DNA of 6,123 nt from Flammeovirgaceae bacterium. Lineage in GTDB: Bacteria > Bacteroidota > Bacteroidia > Cytophagales > Cyclobacteriaceae. The notes under the pieces were generated by a model that was not told where the DNA came from, searched no databases, and saw only the letters and a program-made list of their open reading frames with translations. Location: contig CANGUI010000123.1 of assembly GCA_947457025.1 (NCBI GenBank), positions 1 through 6,123 of the forward strand, in the 5' to 3' direction. Shown piece by piece: positions 1 to 4,132 of this stretch (positions are counted from its first letter, which is position 1; every line of letters starts with the position of its first letter). The position numbers were made by a program, and so were the translations under genes.

Positions 1-1
1 T

Positions 2-1366
2 TGCGTTCGCACCTTTCGCAATAATCAGTTCATCAGCCTCAACGATGGCTCCACCATCCACAACCTCCAGGCGGTTGTTCAACTCAACACGCTCCCCGAA
101 GAAACCCTGAAACGCATCACCACGGGCGCCTGCCTTTCCATTACCGGGGAACTTATTCCCTCGCCCGCCAAAGGTCAGGCCGTGGAAGTGAAGGTGCAGG
201 CCCTGGAAATCCTGGGCGACAGCGATCCCGAAAAATTCCCGCTTCAACCTAAAAAACACTCGCTCGAATTCCTGCGTGAGATTGCACACCTGCGTGCCCG
301 CACCAACACGTTTGGCGCCGTGATGCGCCTGCGTCATGCCATGGCGTATGCCGTTCACACGTTTTTTCACGAGCGCGGATTTCTGTACATCCACACCCCC
401 GTCATCACCGGCTCGGATGCCGAAGGTGCGGGCGATATGTTTCAGGTTACGACCCTGAATTTGAAAAACATGCCGCGCGATGAGCATGGCGAAATCAACT
501 TCAAAGAGGATTTTTTCGGGCGCGCCACCAACCTCACCGTGTCGGGCCAGCTGGAAGGGGAAACCTATGCCCTCGCCCTCAGCGAGATCTACACGTTCGG
601 GCCCACGTTTCGCGCGGAGAACTCCAACACCACGCGCCACCTGGCCGAGTTTTGGATGATTGAACCCGAAATGGCATTCTACGACATCACTGACAACATG
701 GACTTGGCGCAGGCCTTCGTACAGTACCTGTGCCAGTACGCGCTCGACCATTGCGCCGATGATTTGGAATTCCTCCACAAGCGCGCAGCCGAAGAAGAAG
801 CGGCCAAACCTCAGGAGCAGCGCAGTGAACTTGGCCTCATCGACCGGCTGAAGTTTGTGGTGGAAAATAACTTCCAGCGGCTGTCGTACACAGAAGCAAT
901 TGAAATTTTGAAAAACTCCACGCCCAACAAAAAGAAGAAATTTCAATACCCGGTAGAGCAGTGGGGTGCCGATTTACAGAGCGAACACGAGCGCTACCTG
1001 GTAGAAAAACATTTTAAAAAACCGGTTATCCTCTACAACTACCCAAAGGACATCAAAGCCTTCTACATGCGCCAGAATGAAGACGGCAAAACGGTAGCTG
1101 CCATGGATGTGCTGTTTCCCGGTATTGGCGAAATCATTGGCGGCTCGCAGCGCGAAGAGCGTTACGAACGCCTCATGGCGCGCGTACGCGAAATGGGCTT
1201 ACCGGAAAAAGAGTTGTGGTGGTACCTCGACCTCCGCCGCTTTGGTTCCGCGCCCCACAGCGGCTTCGGCCTCGGCTTCGAGCGCCTGATGCTGTTCGTG
1301 TCCGGCATGACCAACATCCGCGATGTGATTCCTTTCCCGCGGTTTCCGGGGAGTGCAGAATTTTAG
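2..1366 (+). CDS. asnS: Asparaginyl-tRNA synthetase, 5' end outside the window, hybrid 3' end
   Basis: This cytoplasmic class II aminoacyl-tRNA synthetase charges tRNA-Asn with asparagine using ATP. The frame is open from base 2, so the GTG at 182 is internal. The first visible codons ([17 protein letters not shown]) belong to the N-terminal OB-fold that binds the anticodon. With 454 visible codons, and a family length of about 460-480 residues, only some 20-25 residues are missing. The class II core follows: motif 1 region near [20 protein letters not shown], motif 2 with [16 protein letters not shown] (about 608-655), and motif 3 with GFGLGFERL (1262-1288), whose Arg contacts ATP. AsnRS rather than AspRS is supported by the [21 protein letters not shown] block and the [13 protein letters not shown] ending. 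The last 46 codons are repeated 2356 bp downstream. Its final ten codons use different synonymous codons from that copy and are probably supplied by the inserted DNA. The protein itself looks complete and functional at its C terminus. Confidence 0.97.
   Translation, partial: CVRTFRNNQFISLNDGSTIHNLQAVVQLNTLPEETLKRITTGACLSITGELIPSPAKGQAVEVKVQALEILGDSDPEKFPLQPKKHSLEFLREIAHLRARTNTFGAVMRLRHAMAYAVHTFFHERGFLYIHTPVITGSDAEGAGDMFQVTTLNLKNMPRDEHGEINFKEDFFGRATNLTVSGQLEGETYALALSEIYTFGPTFRAENSNTTRHLAEFWMIEPEMAFYDITDNMDLAQAFVQYLCQYALDHCADDLEFLHKRAAEEEAAKPQEQRSELGLIDRLKFVVENNFQRLSYTEAIEILKNSTPNKKKKFQYPVEQWGADLQSEHERYLVEKHFKKPVILYNYPKDIKAFYMRQNEDGKTVAAMDVLFPGIGEIIGGSQREERYERLMARVREMGLPEKELWWYLDLRRFGSAPHSGFGLGFERLMLFVSGMTNIRDVIPFPRFPGSAEF
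1225..1366 (+). repeat. Left copy of 142-bp direct repeat (asnS 3' end)
   Basis: This segment matches 3581-3722 at a constant offset of 2356 bp. Bases 1229-1335 are identical to 3585-3691 (107 bp). One mismatch lies at 1228/3584. From 1336 to the stop codon there are 9 mismatches in 31 bases, but only one changes an amino acid (Ser here, Asn in the right copy). The repeat ends at the asnS stop codon, and the flanks after the two stops show no similarity. This copy is part of the intact gene. Its last ten codons (CGG, TTT, CCG, GGG, AGT, GCA, GAA) are less C-rich at third positions than the gene body, which suggests that the tail came with the insert. Confidence 0.95.
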
Positions 1367-1594
1367 AGATAAGTGATTTCGGCAGTTGGGCGATTTTATT
1401 GGCCTGGTGCATCTTAATTCCAAGAAATCCCAGAAATCGCCTTTGTATGTAAATTTTCGAGCAATCGGGACGATGGGGCGCTATAAATTGAAATTCGGCT
1501 CCTGCTGCACCCTTATTTTTTCGCGTAGGGCATTTGGTTTTATTAATTTTTTTTTTTTTTTTTTGATTAAGTTTAACCAAAATATCAAAAAACT
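1367..1594 (+). promoter_or_regulatory. Leader region of the cassette with an 18-T homopolymer
   Basis: No gene is seen in these 228 bases between the asnS stop and the small peptide gene. A run of 18 T lies at 1547-1564. It is followed by TAAGTTTA (1568-1575), a 5-of-6 match to the Bacteroidota -7 element TAnnTTTG, but no TTTG stands at a normal -33 distance, so the promoter call is weak. The bases before the ATG at 1595 are A-rich (ACCAAAATATCAAAAAACT) and have no Shine-Dalgarno sequence, as is usual in this phylum. A weak inverted pair, GGCGATTT (1389-1396) and AAATCGCC (1434-1441), is separated by 37 bases. Transcription of the cassette most likely starts in this region. Confidence 0.4.
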
Positions 1595-1807
1595 ATGAAA
1601 AATTCAATGGTCAGGCCGTTTTTGTTGTCGATGTTGTTTGCGTGTACAGTTATTGGCATCCTTACTTTTACTGCAACCAATACCTCCGGGCAAGAGAGCG
1701 TTAAGGCGGTAGAAGAGTGTGTTAACAATCAAACCGCATGCTTGAAGTGTGGAGGGTTTTGTAATGTTAGTTGTTGCAACGATACTCCGGTTGCGCGTTT
1801 ATTCTAA
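1595..1807 (+). CDS. Small exported six-cysteine peptide, function unknown
   Basis: The 70-residue product has a basic N terminus (K2, R7), a hydrophobic stretch at about residues 8-27, and a short polar region with possible signal peptidase I sites near TFTA or TSG. The mature part is small and cysteine-rich: C42, C49, C52, C56, C60 and C61, spaced C-x6-C-x2-C-x3-C-x3-CC. Six cysteines could form three disulfides after export; metal binding is the alternative. I do not recognise the family. Bacteroidota are known to encode short exported peptides, such as the NVEALA-type group, beside 6-bladed beta-propeller proteins. The neighbourhood resembles that arrangement, but no NVEALA motif is visible here. 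The ATG follows an A-rich leader without Shine-Dalgarno. A 66-bp gap containing a strong hairpin separates it from the propeller gene. The reading frame is short, but the signal peptide and cysteine pattern argue that it is real. Confidence 0.75.
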   Translation: MKNSMVRPFLLSMLFACTVIGILTFTATNTSGQESVKAVEECVNNQTACLKCGGFCNVSCCNDTPVARLF

Positions 1808-1821
1808 AAAGCAAGCCAGAT

Positions 1822-1853
1822 ACGATTGAAGCGTTGCACAACGCTTCAATCGT
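1822..1853 (+). terminator. Perfect 14-bp hairpin between peptide and propeller genes (attenuator or mRNA stabiliser)
   Basis: ACGATTGAAGCGTT (1822-1835) and AACGCTTCAATCGT (1840-1853) are exact reverse complements around a GCAC loop. The stem begins 14 bases after the peptide stop codon and ends 20 bases before the propeller start. No T tract follows, so it is not a textbook intrinsic terminator. A partial terminator, or a 3' stabiliser that raises peptide mRNA over the downstream genes, fits the position. The hairpin is flanked by the 7-base direct repeat AGCCAGA (1814-1820 and 1855-1861). The structure is seen in the sequence; the role is inferred. Confidence 0.6.
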
Positions 1854-1873
1854 TAGCCAGACCAATATAACTT

Positions 1874-3052
1874 ATGCGTGTTTTATTTGCGATTAGCCTG
1901 GTCTTTAGCGGGCTTTTTATACTGGGTTGCAACAAAGGCCCAACTGATTTCAAAAAGTCAAAAAGTTTACTAAAAGGCAAGATTGTTGTTATCGATAGTA
2001 TCATCCTAAAACCAGATTCTGTTCCGTATTTAAACTTTTTTTTCGATCGGTATAGCGATGGTTATTTTATCTCAAGTGATCAAAATGGTCAAGTCTATTT
2101 GTTGGACACCGCAGGAAATCTCCGATCCCCGGTTGGGAAGAAAGGAAAGGGCCCGGGTGAATACCAACGTCCCGTTGGTTTGTATGCCGCCGCTATTGAT
2201 TCAATCTTTGTGGCTGAATTTTACTCGGGTAAAATTTTGCTTTACGATAGCGACGGTTCATTTATGGAAAGTTGGGACGTGGTGAGGGATGATCCGTTCA
2301 ATACTTTTGCCACTTTCAATAATTTTTTAAGTGTGTCTAGCGATGAGAATAAAAAACTCGTTATAGAATATCTTGGAAGGAGCGATCGAAATAACAACAT
2401 TTCAAGTCCAAAATATTATCAGGAAGCAAGGCTGGTTACAATTTTTAAGTCGGAGTCCAACTCTTATAAGCATATTGTTCCTTTTGAGGAAGGTAGCCCA
2501 TACCGGGGTAACCAATACTTTTTAAGCCCATTAGATCCCCGGGTAACAAAGTCAAAAGACGACCAGTATGCAGTGGTTTTCCCGCATGAAGATGCTATCT
2601 ATCTATACAGCAGTGACGGTGATCTAATTCGTAGGATTGACGGCCGATCAGATTTCTTCCCCGCTGCCAAAGGTGTATCGTTTGATAAAAGAGACTCAGA
2701 ATTTGGGCGTGATTACGTTAAATACAACGTTAAGCAAAATGCAATAAATTACTTATCTGTTCATTTTTTTGAAAGTGGCGACTCGCTTACCTTAATTAGC
2801 AAACAGTACGAAGCACCTGTACGTGATGCATCGCTTCCAGATGATCTGAACACTCTAAAATTTTTATTCTATGAACGCGATAGCTATCTACAGTTTTTCA
2901 GTATTGACGGTAGCAAAATATTTGCAGATATTAAACAACCGCGGGCATTACGGGAGTTAGTGTATGCAGAGAGTCTTGATTTCCTAATATTCAAGTCGGA
3001 GCCAAAACTAGCAGAGCGAAATATTCTTTATGTGGCCAAGATCATTTTTTAG
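1874..3052 (+). CDS. 6-bladed beta-propeller lipoprotein
   Basis: This 392-residue protein starts with a lipoprotein signal peptide: R2, a hydrophobic core, and lipobox ILGC with the lipidated Cys at 19. It is therefore predicted to sit in the envelope, probably on the outer membrane. Residues 35-135 read as propeller strands: KGKIVVIDSI, then YFISSDQNGQVYLLDTAGN, the signature GKKGKGPGEY (88-97), and IFVAEFYSGKILLYDSDGS. A later blade is at about 230-258 (YAVVFPHEDAIYLYSSDGDL). The GKGPGEY motif and the x-D-x-x-G turns are typical of the Bacteroidota 6-bladed beta-propeller family, whose members are about 370-420 residues long and mostly of unknown function. No catalytic residues are evident; a binding or scaffold role is the safest guess. 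The start lacks a Shine-Dalgarno sequence. The 3' end overlaps the next gene by 23 nt, so the two are probably translationally coupled. Confidence 0.88.
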   Translation: MRVLFAISLVFSGLFILGCNKGPTDFKKSKSLLKGKIVVIDSIILKPDSVPYLNFFFDRYSDGYFISSDQNGQVYLLDTAGNLRSPVGKKGKGPGEYQRPVGLYAAAIDSIFVAEFYSGKILLYDSDGSFMESWDVVRDDPFNTFATFNNFLSVSSDENKKLVIEYLGRSDRNNNISSPKYYQEARLVTIFKSESNSYKHIVPFEEGSPYRGNQYFLSPLDPRVTKSKDDQYAVVFPHEDAIYLYSSDGDLIRRIDGRSDFFPAAKGVSFDKRDSEFGRDYVKYNVKQNAINYLSVHFFESGDSLTLISKQYEAPVRDASLPDDLNTLKFLFYERDSYLQFFSIDGSKIFADIKQPRALRELVYAESLDFLIFKSEPKLAERNILYVAKIIF

Positions 3053-3479
3053 TTGTATAGCGTTTGCTTTTAGCCTGGCGTATGCCGGTTGCGGAAGCGA
3101 AAAAGCTGACGACCAACTGCTTGTTGGGATTCAGCAAGAGTTAAAGCTGAATGATCCAATTGTTGATGCGTTGGTTTTTTTTCTGACTGAGAACGATTGT
3201 GAAAGTTGTTCGATGAATACGTATGGGAGGATAAACTCAATCGTAGAGAAAAACCAGAGTAAGAAACTGTTTGGTATCTACTTGTCGATTCCTGGCAAGG
3301 AGGCAACAGTATACGATGAATTTATTGCAAAAACGCGCGATAAGATTTCTTGGACGTTTTCGAAAAACACGACCCTCTTTGGTCTGGTTTCTCAGCGGAG
3401 TGATAAACACCATAGCCCTTTTCTAATAACTATTGCCAGTGGTCGCCTAAATAGTGTCTTATCGATAAGTAAAGGGTAG
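3030..3479 (+). CDS. Small thioredoxin-like lipoprotein
   Basis: The 149-residue product has R4, a hydrophobic segment and the lipobox-like YAGC with Cys at 21. The residues after it (GSEKADD) are acidic and resemble the export signal of Bacteroidota surface lipoproteins, though the Tyr at -3 is unusual. A thioredoxin fold is suggested by a beta strand running into a CxxC motif (ALVFFLTENDCESC, Cys 57 and 60), a following helix, a second strand (KKLFGIYLSI), and SPFLITIASGRL near the end, where Pro130 fits the cis-Pro strand. It could act as a disulfide oxidoreductase outside the cytoplasm. The protein stops soon after that strand, so the usual last helix is short or missing, and a 3' truncation is possible. 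It begins inside the propeller gene in another frame, which implies coupled expression. The Cys-rich peptide encoded upstream is a natural candidate substrate, but that is inference. Confidence 0.75.
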   Translation: MWPRSFFSCIAFAFSLAYAGCGSEKADDQLLVGIQQELKLNDPIVDALVFFLTENDCESCSMNTYGRINSIVEKNQSKKLFGIYLSIPGKEATVYDEFIAKTRDKISWTFSKNTTLFGLVSQRSDKHHSPFLITIASGRLNSVLSISKG

Positions 3480-3503
3480 ATCAAATATTCGTAAGAAACA
3501 TTA

Positions 3504-3581
3504 GTGTTGATTTGGCTCTTTCCGGCATTCACACTAGCTCAGGTAGGGTTGAGTAGGCTTATCCAAGAACGAAGTGTTTTC
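3504..3581 (+). pseudogene. Possible truncated gene start fused in frame to the asnS remnant
   Basis: From a GTG at 3504 the frame reads [15 protein letters not shown], which looks like a short signal peptide with a possible cleavage after TLA. It runs on without a stop into the asnS 3' copy and ends at its stop codon at 3722, giving 72 residues. An in-frame TAA at 3492 closes it upstream. It starts 24 bases after the stop of the thioredoxin-like gene. It could be the head of a fourth cassette gene cut by the integration junction, or simply non-coding sequence that happens to be open. There is no Shine-Dalgarno sequence, and the non-ATG start weakens the case. Confidence 0.3.
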
Positions 3582-3722
3582 CTTGACCTCCGCCGCTTTG
3601 GTTCCGCGCCCCACAGCGGCTTCGGCCTCGGCTTCGAGCGCCTGATGCTGTTCGTGTCCGGCATGACCAACATCCGCGATGTGATTCCTTTTCCGCGCTT
3701 CCCCGGCAACGCGGAGTTTTAG
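3581..3722 (+). pseudogene. asnS: Displaced 3' remnant of asnS (right copy of direct repeat)
   Basis: This fragment encodes the last 46 residues of AsnRS from LDLRRFG through motif 3 (GFGLGFERL) to PRFPGNAEF and a TAG stop. It lacks the OB-fold, motif 1 and motif 2, so it cannot be an enzyme. The match to asnS stops abruptly upstream at 3581. Its tail codons (CGC, TTC, CCC, GGC, AAC, GCG, GAG) match the C/G-ending style of the asnS body better than the tail now attached to the full gene does. It is also next to the G+C-rich spacer that leads to argS. I therefore infer that this is the original host tail and that the intact gene carries the imported one. Confidence 0.9.
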
Positions 3723-3727
3723 GAGTC

Positions 3728-3752
3728 GGTCGCTGGTTCCAGGTCGCTGGTT
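3728..3752 (+). repeat. Direct repeat of GGTCGCTGGTT, 14-bp period
   Basis: GGTCGCTGGTT occurs at 3728-3738 and 3742-3752, separated by CCA. It starts six bases after the displaced asnS stop codon. Together with the other repeats up to 4060 it marks this gap as repeat-prone non-coding DNA. No function can be assigned. Confidence 0.75.
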
Positions 3753-3862
3753 TCTGGCGCCTTGCCACGCGGCGCTGGCCGAATTGTGTCGACTGGTTTC
3801 CGAGGCTTGCCAGCAACCACCCACGAGCAACCCGAACCCAATCTGTTTGGCATTGATCGCAG

Positions 3863-3911
3863 ATCTCACATCTCACATCTCACGTCTCAAAACTCAAATC
3901 CCCAATCTCAA
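3863..3911 (+). repeat. Degenerate 7-bp tandem array (ATCTCAC type)
   Basis: The array reads ATCTCAC three times exactly (3863-3883), then GTCTCAA, AACTCAA, ATCCCCA and ATCTCAA. This gives seven units in register. Exact units at one end and decayed units at the other suggest an array growing by slippage. It lies in the non-coding gap upstream of argS, so copy number changes would not break a gene. Confidence 0.8.
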
Positions 3912-3921
3912 CAACTACCAC

Positions 3922-4060
3922 TGCCCGCTGCTTCCACGCCCGCGCGCGTCAGCGGGCAAGGGATTGAACGGAAAGCCCGCCAGGGGTCGGCTTGTGCGGG
4001 GCGCGGACTTGCAGGGAAAGCCCGGTGGCCCCGCGCCATGCGCAGCACAGCGCGGGGCCA
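3922..4060. repeat. REP-like double hairpin with two GGAAAGCCCG cores
   Basis: Hairpin 1 pairs TGCCCGCTG (3922-3930) with CAGCGGGCA (3950-3958). Hairpin 2 pairs TGGCCCCGCGC (4026-4036) with GCGCGGGGCCA (4050-4060), an 11-bp stem with a 13-base loop. Between them are two related cores, GGATTGAACGGAAAGCCCG (3961-3979) and GGACTTGCAGGGAAAGCCCG (4005-4024), which share GGAAAGCCCG at a 45-bp spacing. GCGGGC at 3952-3957 could instead pair with GCCCGC at 3975-3980, so two folds compete. This resembles a bacterial REP or BIME element, the kind mobilised by REP-associated tyrosine transposases. Dispersal elsewhere in the genome cannot be seen from here. It ends 72 bases before argS and could also shape the argS leader RNA. 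Confidence 0.6.
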
Positions 4061-4132
4061 TGCCCCCGACAATCGCTCCACATTAACTGCTAACTTTCCA
4101 CTACCTTGCAGCTCGTTTTTATGTCGGCAGGA

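Larger units (their letters stand above)
1229..3584. mobile_element. Putative integrated cassette bounded by asnS 3'-end repeats (2356-bp unit)
   Basis: The segment has the layout left by Campbell-type integration of a circle: core, element-supplied asnS tail, cargo, core again, then the displaced native tail. The repeat offset gives a unit of 2356 bp. The cargo is A+T-richer than asnS and argS on either side and encodes accessory envelope proteins, not housekeeping functions. The insertion keeps asnS intact by providing a replacement C terminus, as known integrative elements do when they use the 3' ends of tRNA or conserved protein genes. No integrase, transposase or relaxase is visible, so a recombinase would have to act in trans, or the event was ordinary homologous recombination. 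The repeat and unit length are seen directly; the mobile nature is inferred. Exact ends cannot be fixed inside the 107-bp identical block. Confidence 0.55.

Noticed and set aside
182..184. GTG at 182 as the asnS start
   Set aside because: The frame is open back to base 2 and encodes the conserved OB-fold, so the real start is outside the window.
1389..1441. GGCGATTT / AAATCGCC inverted pair as an asnS terminator
   Set aside because: The arms are 8 bp with a 37-base loop and no T tract directly after. This is too weak to call.
1173..1580. Antisense open frame of 135 codons across the asnS 3' end and leader
   Set aside because: It mirrors the G+C-rich asnS codons and runs through the T18 tract as poly-lysine. 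It has no start context and no recognisable domain.
1225..3722. Assembly artefact as the cause of the asnS tail duplication
   Set aside because: A misjoin would give identical tails. Here the last 31 bases differ at 9 sites with the protein kept, and the flanks are distinct. Long reads across the unit would settle it.
3534..3876. Two antisense open frames across the asnS remnant and spacer
   Set aside because: They resemble the antisense frame over the intact asnS 3' end only because the DNA is duplicated there. There is no independent coding signal.
3863..3911. CRISPR-like repeats
   Set aside because: The units are 7 bp and contiguous, with no spacers and no cas genes.
4106..4132. TTG at 4106 as the argS start
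   Set aside because: It adds nine residues (MQLVFMSAG) not expected in the family and is a rare start. ATG at 4133 or 4121 fits better.
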